Positions 28,530-37,487 of a stretch of DNA of 64,000 bases are shown here, piece by piece (position 1 is the stretch's first letter; the number at the start of each line of letters is the position of its first letter). Under the pieces are notes generated by a model that worked only from the letters and a program-made list of their open reading frames with translations, had not been told where the DNA came from and made no database searches. Both the position numbers and the translations under genes were made by a program. This stretch comes from Acidiphilium sp. C61 (GTDB lineage: Bacteria > Pseudomonadota > Alphaproteobacteria > Acetobacterales > Acetobacteraceae), in contig NZ_CACTIA010000005.1 of NCBI RefSeq assembly GCF_902712915.1, forward strand, positions 1,383,501-1,447,500. Direction: 5' to 3'.

Positions 28530-28967
28530 TTGCTCATCGGCATCGATCCGCTTCTCACCGCCGATCTGCTGCACGCGCTGCGCGCCATGGGGCATGGCGA
28601 CAGCATCGCGGTGGTCGACGCCAATTTTCCGGCGGCGACCTGCGCGCGGCGGCTCATCGTCCTGCCGGGAACCACGTCAGGGCAGATGCTGCGGGCGATC
28701 CTCGGCGTGCTGCCGATCGATGATTTCGTCGCCGAGCCGTTGCGGACGATGCAGGTGGTGGGCGACCCGGCGGCGGTGCCGCCGGCGGTGGCCGAGTTCC
28801 GCCGGATCGCGGCGGCGGCGGGAATCGGCGCCGCGCGCATCGGCGGGCGCGACCGGCATGAATTCTACGCGGACTCCCGCGATGGTTTCGCCATCGTGCA
28901 GACCGGCGACCGCCGCCGCTATGCCAATATCCTCATCACCAAGGGCGTGATTGCGGCCGGGGATTGA
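28530..28967 (+). CDS. RbsD/FucU-family sugar mutarotase
   Basis: 145 residues. The start LLIGIDPLLTADLLHALRAMGHGDSIAVVDANFPA is typical of the RbsD/FucU fold: the His/Asp in MGHGD and VVDANFP shape the active site. These proteins interconvert anomers of ribose or fucose. EFYADSRDGFAIVQTGDRRRYANILITKGV at the end is also conserved. TTG at 28530 is chosen because AAGGAGG lies eight bases upstream. It follows amtB by about 95 bases; no sugar transport or catabolic genes are nearby, so the sugar is unknown. Confidence 0.85.
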   Translation: MLIGIDPLLTADLLHALRAMGHGDSIAVVDANFPAATCARRLIVLPGTTSGQMLRAILGVLPIDDFVAEPLRTMQVVGDPAAVPPAVAEFRRIAAAAGIGAARIGGRDRHEFYADSRDGFAIVQTGDRRRYANILITKGVIAAGD

Positions 28968-29024
28968 AGGGGTGATATCGCTGCCGGGGTTGGCGCGGAC
29001 GCGGCGCCGAACTACGTCCGGACC

Positions 29025-29735
29025 ATGACACGCCCCGAGCCATCGCCATCCGCACCGCCACCGCCGGATCGTCCCGCCAAACGCCACCGCCCCAGCGCTG
29101 CGGATGCCTATGAGAGCCTACTGAAGGCGATCGAGGGAGGCGCATTGCCGCCGGGCGCGCGGCTGCGCGAGACCGAGCTTGCCCAACGCTTCGGCATCAG
29201 CCGTACCCCCGTGCGCGAGGCGCTGAAACGGCTCGAACATCAAGGGCTCGTGGTCCATACCCCGCATCAGGGCGCGATGGTGGCGACGCTCAGCGATGTG
29301 CAGATGACCGAGTTGTACGAAATGCGCGTCGTGCTGGAGGGTGCGGCGGCGCGGATGGCGGCACAGCACGCGGCGGAGTCCGACATCGCCCTGCTTGCGG
29401 CGCTGGTCGAGCGGGACGCGGCCCTCATCGCCAGCCCCGAAGACCTCGCGCTCAACAACCGGCTGTTCCATCGCCAGATCCTGACCGCGTCGCGCAACCG
29501 CTATCTGCACGACATGCTCGAAAGCCTGCGGCTGTCCCTCGCCCTGCTCGGCGGCACGACCCTTGCTGTCGCGGGGCGCGCGGCAACGGCGGTCGAGGAG
29601 CACAGGGCGATCCTCGAACGGATCGCGGCGCGCGACACCGACGGCGCAGAGGCCGCTGCCCGGGGGCATATCCGGGCGGCATTTCAGGCCCGCATCCTGC
29701 GCGCGGCGATGCGGGATGCCGATGCGGACCGATAG
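29025..29735 (+). CDS. GntR/FadR-type (FCD) transcription regulator of the tcu operon
   Basis: 236 residues. Residues about 25-95: GntR winged helix (ALPPGARLRETELAQRFGISRTPVREALKRLEHQGLV). Residues about 105-225: FCD ligand-binding domain, with metal-binding Asp/His positions in LNNRLFHRQIL and the later EEHRAIL and RGHIRAAF. It precedes tcuA by 60 bases and a perfect TTGTATACAA-type palindrome lies between, so it very probably controls tcuABC and perhaps itself. The ligand would be tricarballylate, citrate or a similar acid (inference). Confidence 0.9.
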   Translation: MTRPEPSPSAPPPPDRPAKRHRPSAADAYESLLKAIEGGALPPGARLRETELAQRFGISRTPVREALKRLEHQGLVVHTPHQGAMVATLSDVQMTELYEMRVVLEGAAARMAAQHAAESDIALLAALVERDAALIASPEDLALNNRLFHRQILTASRNRYLHDMLESLRLSLALLGGTTLAVAGRAATAVEEHRAILERIAARDTDGAEAAARGHIRAAFQARILRAAMRDADADR

Positions 29736-29745
29736 ATTGCATCTC

Positions 29746-29757
29746 ATTGTATACAAT
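29746..29757. promoter_or_regulatory. GntR operator palindrome before tcuA
   Basis: ATTGTATACAAT, a perfect 12-base palindrome in the 60-base gap between the gntR-type gene and tcuA. The sequence agrees with operators of FCD-subfamily GntR regulators (TTGTATACAA). Confidence 0.75.
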
Positions 29758-29795
29758 ATTGACCGGATAGAAGCCACGCTTTAGGTGTGTCGGCC

Positions 29796-31202
29796 ATGGC
29801 GGACGGCGCGACCCTTCCTGATTCGATCGATACGCTGGTGATCGGCGGCGGCAATGCCGCGCTCTGTGCCGCGATCAGCGCGCGGCGCGGCGGCGCGTCG
29901 GTTCTGGTTCTGGAGGCGGCGCCGGAATTCTATCGCGGCGGCAACACGCGGCATACGCGCAACATGCGCTGCGCCCATGACAGCGCGACGGCGTTTCTCA
30001 CCGGCCCCTATACCGAGGAGGAGTTCTGGCAGGACCTGCTCCGCGTCACCGGCGGCGAGACCGACGAGGACCTCGCCCGCCACATGATCGCCGAATCGAA
30101 GGACATGCTGGACTGGATCGGCCAGCAGGGCGTGCGGTTCCAGCCCTCGCTCGGCGGCACGCTGAGCCTCGGGCGGACCAACTCCTTTTTCCTCGGCGGC
30201 GGCCGCGCGATGCTGAAATCGCTCTATCGCACCGCCGAGGCGCTCGGAGTTCGCGTTGCCTATGACGCGGAGGTGGTCGGGCTCGACATCGATGACGGCG
30301 TGTTCCGCGCCGCCAGGGTCCGCCTTGGCGATGACACCGTGACCATCGGCGCGCGCACGCTGATCGCCGCCGCCGGCGGATTCGAGGCGAACACGGAGTG
30401 GCTCAGGGAGTCCTGGGGGCCGGCGGCTGACAATTTCCTGATCCGCGGCACACCCTATAACCGCGGCACCGTCCTGCGCCTGCTGCTGGACGCCGGGGCG
30501 ATGCCGGTGGGCGATCCGACGCAGTGTCACGCCGTCGCCATCGATGCGCGGGCGCCGCGATTCGACGGCGGCATCATCACCCGGCTGGATTGCGTGGTGT
30601 TCGGCGTGGTGGTCAATGCGAACGCCGAACGCTTCTATGACGAGGGCGAGGATGTCTGGCCGAAGCGCTATGCGATCTGGGGCCGCCTGATCGCCGCCCA
30701 GCCCGGGCAGATCGGCTACATCGTGTTCGACGCCAAATCCCTCGGGCTGTTCATGCCATCGCTGTTTCCGCCGGTGCAGGCGGATGATCTCGGCACGCTG
30801 GCGGAGCGGCTCGGGCTGGACCCGGCGCGCTTTCAGGCCACGCTCGCCGGGTTCAACGCCGCCGTCCGCGACGGGACGTTCGATCACACCGTGCTCGACG
30901 ATTGCCGCACCGAAGGCCTGGAGCCGCCGAAATCCCACTGGGCGCGGCGGATCGATACCCCGCCCTTCTATGCCTATCCGGTCCGCCCCGGCATCACCTT
31001 CACCTATCTCGGCGTGCGGGTGGACCGGAACGCCCGGATCCGCATGCAGGACGGGCGACCGGCGGCCAACATGTTCGCCGCCGGCGAGATCATGGCCGGC
31101 AACGTGCTCGGCCGCGGCTATGCCGCGGGGATCGGCATGACGATCGGTAGCGTGTTCGGCAGGATTGCGGGACGGGAGGCCGCGCGCCATGGGCGGAACT
31201 GA
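29796..31202 (+). CDS. tcuA: FAD-dependent tricarballylate dehydrogenase (TcuA)
   Basis: 468 residues, fumarate reductase/succinate dehydrogenase flavoprotein fold. FAD-binding DTLVIGGGNAALCAAISARR at the N-terminus; GGNTRHTRNMRCAH and LGGGRAMLKSLYRTAE inside; C-terminal FAAGEIMAGNVLGRGYAAGIGMTIGSVFGRIAG. TcuA oxidises tricarballylate to cis-aconitate in Salmonella; homologues sit beside TcuB as here. ATG 29796 is preferred over GTG 29787. It overlaps tcuB by 14 bases. Confidence 0.92.
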   Translation: MADGATLPDSIDTLVIGGGNAALCAAISARRGGASVLVLEAAPEFYRGGNTRHTRNMRCAHDSATAFLTGPYTEEEFWQDLLRVTGGETDEDLARHMIAESKDMLDWIGQQGVRFQPSLGGTLSLGRTNSFFLGGGRAMLKSLYRTAEALGVRVAYDAEVVGLDIDDGVFRAARVRLGDDTVTIGARTLIAAAGGFEANTEWLRESWGPAADNFLIRGTPYNRGTVLRLLLDAGAMPVGDPTQCHAVAIDARAPRFDGGIITRLDCVVFGVVVNANAERFYDEGEDVWPKRYAIWGRLIAAQPGQIGYIVFDAKSLGLFMPSLFPPVQADDLGTLAERLGLDPARFQATLAGFNAAVRDGTFDHTVLDDCRTEGLEPPKSHWARRIDTPPFYAYPVRPGITFTYLGVRVDRNARIRMQDGRPAANMFAAGEIMAGNVLGRGYAAGIGMTIGSVFGRIAGREAARHGRN

Positions 31203-32313
31203 AATGAAGGCCGGCTCTGCGCTCGCCGAGGCCGGGCGGATCATGACGATCTGCAATTCCTGCCGCTATTGCGAGGGGCTGTGCGCGGTTTTTCCAGCGA
31301 TGGAACGGCACACCATTTTCGATGCCGGCACCCTCGCCCATCTTGCCAGCCTTTGCCATGGCTGCGGCGCCTGCCTCGACGATTGCCAGTTCGCGCCGCC
31401 GCACGAATTCGCGGTCAACGTGCCGCGCACCATGGCAGCCGCGCGGCGCGAATCCTATGCGGCCCATGCCTGGCCGCGCGGGACGGGCATCGCCTTCCTC
31501 AATGGCGGCCGCGTCACCGCTGCGGTCATGCTGGCCAGCATTGCGGCGTTCCTGCTGGTTCTCGCCCCCGCGATATCGGGGACGAAGGGCGTGCTGGCCG
31601 CACCGGGCGCGTTCTATCGCCTCATGTCGCACCAGATGATGGTCGCGGTGTTCGGGCTGGCCTTTGTCTATGCCATCGTCGCGATCGCCGCGGGGGTGAG
31701 GCGGTTCTGGCGCGCGGGCGGCGCGGCGCGAGCGATCGACGGCACCACCATCGCCACGGCGCTGCATGACGCGGCGCGGCTGCGCTATCTCGACGGCGGC
31801 GGCGCCGGCTGCCCGGACACGCAGGACGCGCCGCGCGACCACCGCAAGATATTTCACCACATGGTGTTCTACGGCTTCGGCCTCTGCTTTGCCTCGACCA
31901 CGGTTGCGACCCTCTTTCACTACGCGCTGGGGCGCGACGCGCCCTATCCGTTCCTGTCATTGCCGGTGCTGCTGGGCACCGCCGGCGGCATCGGGCTCGT
32001 CATCGGCGCGCCGGGGCTGCTGGTCGAGAAGTTCCGCCGCAAGCGCGACTTCGCCGATGCGGCGGGACGCCCGCTCGATCTCGCCTTCGTGCTGTCGCTG
32101 TTCCTGGTCGCGTTGACCGGCCTCGCCCTGCTCGCCCTGCGCGCGACACCCTGGGCCGCGGTTCTGCTCTGCGTGCATCTCGGCGTCGTGCTCGGGTTTT
32201 TCCTGACCATGCCCTACGGCAAGTTCGTCCACGGCATCTGGCGTTTCGCCGCCCTGCTGCGGCATGCGGCCGAGGGGCGGGAAGACGCCGCGGGCTCCGA
32301 TGCCGCGGCTTGA
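31189..32313 (+). CDS. tcuB: TcuB membrane iron-sulfur electron-transfer protein
   Basis: 374 residues. Two cluster motifs near the N-terminus, CNSCRYCEGLC and CHGCGACLDDC, can bind two [4Fe-4S] clusters. About six membrane helices follow, with histidines suited to heme ligation (FHHMVFYGFGLCFAS, LMSHQMMVAV, and HGIWRFAALL at the end). TcuB reoxidises the FAD of TcuA and passes electrons to quinone. ATG 31189 has GGGAGG nine bases upstream and lies within the end of tcuA, so translation is coupled. Confidence 0.92.
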   Translation: MGGTEMKAGSALAEAGRIMTICNSCRYCEGLCAVFPAMERHTIFDAGTLAHLASLCHGCGACLDDCQFAPPHEFAVNVPRTMAAARRESYAAHAWPRGTGIAFLNGGRVTAAVMLASIAAFLLVLAPAISGTKGVLAAPGAFYRLMSHQMMVAVFGLAFVYAIVAIAAGVRRFWRAGGAARAIDGTTIATALHDAARLRYLDGGGAGCPDTQDAPRDHRKIFHHMVFYGFGLCFASTTVATLFHYALGRDAPYPFLSLPVLLGTAGGIGLVIGAPGLLVEKFRRKRDFADAAGRPLDLAFVLSLFLVALTGLALLALRATPWAAVLLCVHLGVVLGFFLTMPYGKFVHGIWRFAALLRHAAEGREDAAGSDAAA

Positions 32314-32388
32314 CAACATGCCCGGCGACAAGGACCACTTCGGCCACCATACGTGACGATGCGAACAATGAATAACAGGGAGGAAAAC

Positions 32389-33693
32389 ATGACAAATGCG
32401 GCCGAAGCGCCCACCGAAAAACAGATTTTCAAGGTCGCACTTGCGAGTATCATCGGGTCGGTGATCGAGCAGTATGACTTTCTCGTCACCGGCATCATCG
32501 CCGCGACGGTCTGGGGCGGGGTCTTCTTCAAGCTGCCAGGGCTTGCCGCGATTGCCGCCGCCATCGGCGTCTATGGCATCGGCATTATCATCCGCCCGCT
32601 CGGCGCCTTCATCTTCGGCAACATCGCCGACCGCCACGGCCGCAAGGACGCGATGGTGTATGCGCTGGTGCTGATGGGTGTCAGCACGCTGCTGATCGGC
32701 CTGACGCCCGGTTATGATTCGATAGGGGCAGTCGCACCGATCTTGCTGATCATCTTCCGGCTCGCCCAGGGGATCAGCTTCGGCGCCGAATTCGGCACGG
32801 CCTCGACCTGGGTCGTCGAGCAGGCGGCGCGCTCGCGGCACCGCGCCTTCTGGGGCGCCTGGGTCGGCTTCGCGATTCCGATCGGCCTGCTGCTCGGCTT
32901 CGGCTCGGTGATCGTGGTGAAATCCCTGATGTCGCACGCGGACTTCATCGCCTGGGGCTGGCGCATCTTCTTCTTCATCGGCTTCCTCGTCGCCATCGTC
33001 GGCATCGTCATCCGCGCCCGCACCGAGGACAGCTTCGTGTTCGAGCGGCATCGCGCCCGCAAGGCGGTGCTGGAACTGCCGGCAAGCCAGGTCTGGCGCG
33101 AAATGCCGGACCGGATCCTGCGCACCTCGATGGTGAACGCGATGTTCAGCGGCGCGTTCTTTCTCTGCTTCGTCTTCGGCACGAGCTACATGAAGGCCGT
33201 CGGCTTCACCGCGACACAGGCCGAAACCATCGGCCTGATCGCCGCAGGCTCGATGTTCATTTTCATGTATCTCGGCGCCCGCCTCGCCGACCGCCTGAAC
33301 CGCCGGATCGTGCTGCTGACCTCGGCGGGGGTGTTCCTGGTCTTCGCGATCCCGTATTTCGACCTGATCAACACCCATGAATTCGTGATGGCGATGATTG
33401 CCGAGATCATCGGCTTCGGCTTCGTGTTCGGCTTCGGCTACGGCGCCATTCCGGCGTTCTACACCGAGAATTTCCCGACGCGTTACCGCGCCTCGGGGGC
33501 GAGCCTCGGCTACCAGATCTCGCAGGTTTATGGCGGCGGACTGATCCCCATCCTCGCCGGCCTCATGCTGCACAGTGCGGGCATCGCGCACGCCTATGTC
33601 TATATCGGCCTGATGGTGATGGCCTATGCGCTGCTGGCGATCTACGCGATCCTGACGACGCCGGACACCACGGGCGCCGATCTGGAGCGTTAG
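32389..33693 (+). CDS. tcuC: MHS-family proton symporter, TcuC-like
   Basis: 434 residues, twelve membrane helices, metabolite:H+ symporter branch of MFS (as ShiA, ProP, citrate carriers). Motifs: SVIEQYDFLVTG at helix 1, RPLGAFIFGNIADRHGRKDAM between helices 2 and 3, and RLAQGISFGAEFGTASTWVVE. It should bring in the acid used by TcuA/TcuB. GGGAGG lies six bases before ATG 32389. It is 75 bases after tcuB and the last gene of the operon; its TAG stop lies in repeat copy E. Confidence 0.9.
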   Translation: MTNAAEAPTEKQIFKVALASIIGSVIEQYDFLVTGIIAATVWGGVFFKLPGLAAIAAAIGVYGIGIIIRPLGAFIFGNIADRHGRKDAMVYALVLMGVSTLLIGLTPGYDSIGAVAPILLIIFRLAQGISFGAEFGTASTWVVEQAARSRHRAFWGAWVGFAIPIGLLLGFGSVIVVKSLMSHADFIAWGWRIFFFIGFLVAIVGIVIRARTEDSFVFERHRARKAVLELPASQVWREMPDRILRTSMVNAMFSGAFFLCFVFGTSYMKAVGFTATQAETIGLIAAGSMFIFMYLGARLADRLNRRIVLLTSAGVFLVFAIPYFDLINTHEFVMAMIAEIIGFGFVFGFGYGAIPAFYTENFPTRYRASGASLGYQISQVYGGGLIPILAGLMLHSAGIAHAYVYIGLMVMAYALLAIYAILTTPDTTGADLER

Positions 33694-33797
33694 AGCACTT
33701 TCCGATCCGATTGGATCGGATGTAGTGCTCTATCATATTGATAAGTCGAGCATCTTTATCCGATCAGATGATTCCATCTGATCGGATGATGCTCTAG
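33691..33797. repeat. Composite palindromic intergenic element, copy E (complete)
   Basis: Best preserved copy. Hairpin I (AGAGCACTTTCCGATCC .. GGATCGGATGTAGTGCTCT), linker ATCATATTGATAA, hairpin II (GAGCATCTTTATCCGATC, AGATG..CATCT, GATCGGATGATGCTC). It fills the gap between convergent tcuC and ntrX, and its first TAG is the tcuC stop. Confidence 0.9.
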
Positions 33798-33855
33798 ACC
33801 ATCCGCGCCGCCGCCGGGCATTCCGCCTGGCGGCGGATCAGAAACGCCGCCCGGA

Positions 33856-35250
33856 TCAGAGCGCGCCGCGATCCTCGGCGCCGATGCCCAGCTGCTTGAG
33901 CTTGCGGTGCAGGGCGCTGCGCTCCATGCCGACGAAATTCGCCGTGCGGCTGATATTGCCGCCGAAACGCAGCAATTGCGCCTGGAGATATTGCGTCTCG
34001 AAGACGTCCCGCGCCTCGCGCAGCGGCAGGGCCATGATGTCGGCCAGCGGGTCGATCGCCAGGGCGCGGGGCGCGTGCGCGCCGATCTCGGCGGGCAAAT
34101 GCTCGGCGCGGAAGGGTTCGCCGGGCTCGCCCGGATGCATGATCATCAGCCAGTCCATCACATTGCGGAGCTGGCGGACATTGCCCGGCCAGTCATGCAC
34201 CTGGAGTGCTGCGAGCGCCTCGGATGAGAGCGGGCGCAGCGGCAGGCCCGACGTGTCGGCCGCACGCTTGAGGAAATGCTGCGCGAGGGCGGGGATATCC
34301 TCCCGCCGTTCCCGCAGCGAGGGAACCCGCAGCGGCACCACCGCGAGGCGATAATACAGATCCTGGCGGAACCGCCCGGCGCCGATCGCCGCCTGCAGGT
34401 CGCGCGCCGTGCTGGCGATGATGCGGACATCGACCTTGACCCGCGTCGACCCGCCGATGCGCTCGAAGGCCTGGTCCTGCAGGACGCGGACGATCTTGCC
34501 CTGGGTTTCCACTGGCATGTCCGCAATCTCGTCGAGGAGGAGCGTGCCGCCATGGGCGCGCTCCAGCACGCCGGCGCGGCGCGGCTGCGCCTGCGGATCG
34601 GCCCCCGCCTCGGTGCCGAACAGCTCCATCTCGAAGCGCTCGGGGGCGAGGATCGCGCAGTTCAGCACCATGAAGGGCTGATCCGCCCGCTTCGAGCTGG
34701 CATGGATCATCCGCGCGACCACCTCCTTGCCCGCACCGGCGGCTCCTGAGAGCAGCACACGCGAGCCGGTCGGCGCGACCTTGTCGATGGCATGGCGGAG
34801 CCCGTTGATCGCCGGGCTATCGCCGGTCAGGCTGGAATCGGCCCCGGCACGCAGCCGCAGCTCGGCATTTTCCGCGGCGAGCCGCGCCGCCTCCAGGGCC
34901 CGCTGGATGACGAGGATCAGCCGGTCCGACTTGAACGGCTTTTCGATGAAATCATACGCCCCGAGCTGGATGGCGTTCACCGCCATCTCGATCGTGCCGT
35001 GGCCGGAAATGATCACCACTGGCACGCCCTCGTCCTCGGCCTTCATCACCTTCAGGAGATCGAGCCCGTCGAGCGGCGAATTCTGCAACCAGACATCCAG
35101 CACGACGAGGGACGGCCGGCGCTCGCGGAACGCGGCCAGCGCCTCGTCCGAATTGCCGGCATTGCGCGTGGCATAGCCTTCGTCCTGCAGGATCGCGTCG
35201 ACCAGCAGGCGGATATCGGGCTCGTCATCGATGATCAGTATCTCGGACAT
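33856..35250 (-). CDS. ntrX: Nitrogen-response regulator NtrX
   Basis: 464 residues. Receiver domain 1-120 with phospho-Asp in SLVVLDVWLQNSPLDG; AAA+ domain with a Walker A variant SGAAGAGKEVVA and LLLDEIADM; C-terminal Fis-type helix-turn-helix (LRFGGNISRTANFVGMERSALHRKL). The GAFTGA loop that normally contacts sigma-54 is missing, replaced by a loop with EAGADPQA, as in other alphaproteobacterial NtrX. It therefore probably acts on sigma-70 promoters. It is the last gene of the dusB-ntrBC-ntrYX operon, seven bases after ntrY. Confidence 0.93.
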   Translation of the reverse strand: MSEILIIDDEPDIRLLVDAILQDEGYATRNAGNSDEALAAFRERRPSLVVLDVWLQNSPLDGLDLLKVMKAEDEGVPVVIISGHGTIEMAVNAIQLGAYDFIEKPFKSDRLILVIQRALEAARLAAENAELRLRAGADSSLTGDSPAINGLRHAIDKVAPTGSRVLLSGAAGAGKEVVARMIHASSKRADQPFMVLNCAILAPERFEMELFGTEAGADPQAQPRRAGVLERAHGGTLLLDEIADMPVETQGKIVRVLQDQAFERIGGSTRVKVDVRIIASTARDLQAAIGAGRFRQDLYYRLAVVPLRVPSLRERREDIPALAQHFLKRAADTSGLPLRPLSSEALAALQVHDWPGNVRQLRNVMDWLMIMHPGEPGEPFRAEHLPAEIGAHAPRALAIDPLADIMALPLREARDVFETQYLQAQLLRFGGNISRTANFVGMERSALHRKLKQLGIGAEDRGAL

Positions 35251-35257
35251 GAATCTC

Positions 35258-37480
35258 CTAACTCGCCTTCAGCACCAGTGTTACCACGGCTCCGGCCCCA
35301 TCCTCGCGGTCGGCGAGTTCAAGTCTGCCGTGATGATCTTCCATGATCTTGCGAACGATGGCGAGGCCCAGCCCGGTTCCTTTCGGCTTCTGCGTTATAT
35401 AGGGCTCGACCAGCCGGGCGCGATCCTGCACGGGCAGGCCGATTCCATCATCGCTGACCGAGACCCTGAACTCTTCGCCCTGCCGCTCGATGCGGAGCCG
35501 GACATGGCCGTTGGCGGCCTCGCGCCCCACATTGTCCGGGCGCATGCCGATGGCGTCGGCCGCGTTCTGCAACAGGTTGGTCAGCGCCTGGCCGATCAGG
35601 CGGGCGTCGCACGCCGCACGCGGCGCGGGTTCGGGGCTTTCCACCACCCATTCGATGCCGGGATGCGCCCCGCGCTGGAGGATCACCGCCTCGCGCGCGA
35701 TCCGCGCCAGATCCTCGGGCTTGATGCTGGGCTGGGGCATCCGCGCGAAGGCGGAGAATTCATCGACCATCCGCCCGATATCGCCGACATGGCGGACGAT
35801 CGTGTCGGCGCACTGGGTGAAGCTGTCCTTGTCGGAGGTGATCTCGCGGGCGAACCGCCGCTTCAGCCGCTCGGCAGAGAGCTGGATGGGGGTCAGCGGG
35901 TTCTTGATCTCATGCGCGATCCGCCGCGCCACATCGGCCCAGGCGGCCTTGCGCTGCGCCGATTGCAGCTCGGTGATGTCATCGAAGGTGACGACGAAGC
36001 CGGTCGGCCGTTCGCCCTTGAGATCGGCGCCGATGCGCACGAGAAATACCCTTCGGTCGCCGCCTCTCGCGTAATCGATCTCGCCGGTCGCCGGCCGCGC
36101 CGGGGTCTCGCGAACCTGGTCGAGCAGCGGCAGGAAGGCCGGCACGAGATCGCCGAGCGCGCCGCCCAGGTGATCGAGCAGGTCGATCCCGAGCAGGTCG
36201 GAGGCGGCGCGGTTGGGCAGTTCGATCCGGCCGCGCGGGTCAAGCCCGATGACCCCGGCGGAAACCCCCGCCAGCACGGTTTCGGTGAAGCGGCGACGCT
36301 CGTCGATCTGGCCATAGGCGCTCATCAGCTCGGCGCGCTGCTCGGCGATCTGCCCGGTCATGCGGTTGAAGGCGCGGGAGAGGCCGGCAACGTCGTCGCG
36401 CGTGTCGCCTTCCGGAACCCGCACATGATAGTCGCCGGTGCGCACCCGCTCGGCCGCCTCGATGAGGTAGGAGATCGGCCGGGCGATCTGGTTGGCGAAG
36501 AGCAGCCCGATCAGCGCGGCGCCGGAGAGCACCAGCAGCGCCACGGTCGCGAAGATCAGCGCGAAGAACAGCTCGAACTGGGCGCGGTGATGTTCCAGCC
36601 GGTTATATTCCGCGACGGCCTGGCGCGTACGGTCGACATGGGCGAGGATGGAAGGGTCGATCGGCCGCTCGACCATCAGCATCAGCGTCGGCGTCGCCTC
36701 CAGCTCGACGACGGCGCGCTCCAGCAGCGAGTTCGGCGCGCTCCAGACAGCGACCTGGTGCTTCTCCGCCTCGGCGATGATGTTGCCGGGCGGCAGGGTC
36801 ACCCCCTCGGAGGAGAACAGCCCAGCCGAGGCCACCACCTTGTTCGTCAGCGGCTCGAAGATCGCCGATTGCGTGAGACCGTGCAGCGCGGTCTGCGCCA
36901 CCAGAACGTTCAGGAATCCCTGGTCGAAGAAATTCTGCGGATTGCCGTAGAAGATCGGCCCGTTCTGGTTGAGCTGGTTGGCGATCGCCAGCGCATCGAG
37001 CCGGATGCTGTTCTTCTTCGCGTCGAGATAGCCTTCGGCGACCTGCTGGCTTTCGGCGAGTGCGGTGCGCACCCGCTGGTTGAACCAGGCCTGGATGCCG
37101 AGATTGAAGAAGACGGCGGCAAAGATGGCAACGAGGATGGCCGGCACCGCAGCCACGCCGCCGAACAATAGCACGAGGCGGACATGAAGCCGCGCCCCCG
37201 CCGCGCCGCGCCGGCTTTCCATCACCACGCGGGTGACGCTGGCCGCCAGCACCGTGATCAGCAGCAGCAGGATCGCGATATCGCCGATCGCAAGACCCAC
37301 GGCGGCGCCCGAATGCAGCTCGAGCTTGATGCCGCCGGCGAGATAGGCGAACGAGCCGATCCCGAGCAGCAGCGCGAGCGTCGCCAGGATGAGCGTCGAT
37401 ACCCGGCCGAGCAGGAAATCGAGCGGCCCCCTGCGGCGCGGCTTCGCGGGCAACGCGAGCGGTGCGGCTTGCGGTTCCAT
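35258..37480 (-). CDS. ntrY: Membrane sensor histidine kinase NtrY
   Basis: 740 residues. Two N-terminal helices and a third near residues 110-130 precede a large periplasmic domain (about 130-300), then another helix, a HAMP domain (NQIARPISYLIEAAERVRTG), a PAS domain (about 400-500), a HisKA dimerisation helix with the phospho-His in VARRIAHEIKNPLTPIQLSAE, and an ATPase domain (NLLQNAADAI, DDGIGLP, KGTGLGLAIV). ATG 37480 follows the ntrC stop by seven bases; the TTG at 37495 overlaps ntrC. Partner of NtrX, sensing nitrogen or redox state. Confidence 0.94.
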   Translation of the reverse strand: MEPQAAPLALPAKPRRRGPLDFLLGRVSTLILATLALLLGIGSFAYLAGGIKLELHSGAAVGLAIGDIAILLLLITVLAASVTRVVMESRRGAAGARLHVRLVLLFGGVAAVPAILVAIFAAVFFNLGIQAWFNQRVRTALAESQQVAEGYLDAKKNSIRLDALAIANQLNQNGPIFYGNPQNFFDQGFLNVLVAQTALHGLTQSAIFEPLTNKVVASAGLFSSEGVTLPPGNIIAEAEKHQVAVWSAPNSLLERAVVELEATPTLMLMVERPIDPSILAHVDRTRQAVAEYNRLEHHRAQFELFFALIFATVALLVLSGAALIGLLFANQIARPISYLIEAAERVRTGDYHVRVPEGDTRDDVAGLSRAFNRMTGQIAEQRAELMSAYGQIDERRRFTETVLAGVSAGVIGLDPRGRIELPNRAASDLLGIDLLDHLGGALGDLVPAFLPLLDQVRETPARPATGEIDYARGGDRRVFLVRIGADLKGERPTGFVVTFDDITELQSAQRKAAWADVARRIAHEIKNPLTPIQLSAERLKRRFAREITSDKDSFTQCADTIVRHVGDIGRMVDEFSAFARMPQPSIKPEDLARIAREAVILQRGAHPGIEWVVESPEPAPRAACDARLIGQALTNLLQNAADAIGMRPDNVGREAANGHVRLRIERQGEEFRVSVSDDGIGLPVQDRARLVEPYITQKPKGTGLGLAIVRKIMEDHHGRLELADREDGAGAVVTLVLKAS

Positions 37481-37487
37481 CGCCCTC

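Noticed and set aside
29781..31256. 491-codon minus-strand frame opposite tcuA
   Set aside because: Antisense shadow; TcuA motifs are on the plus strand.
33691..33797. CRISPR-like repeats
   Set aside because: The palindromic units are dispersed singly or in pairs with no regular spacers and no cas genes.
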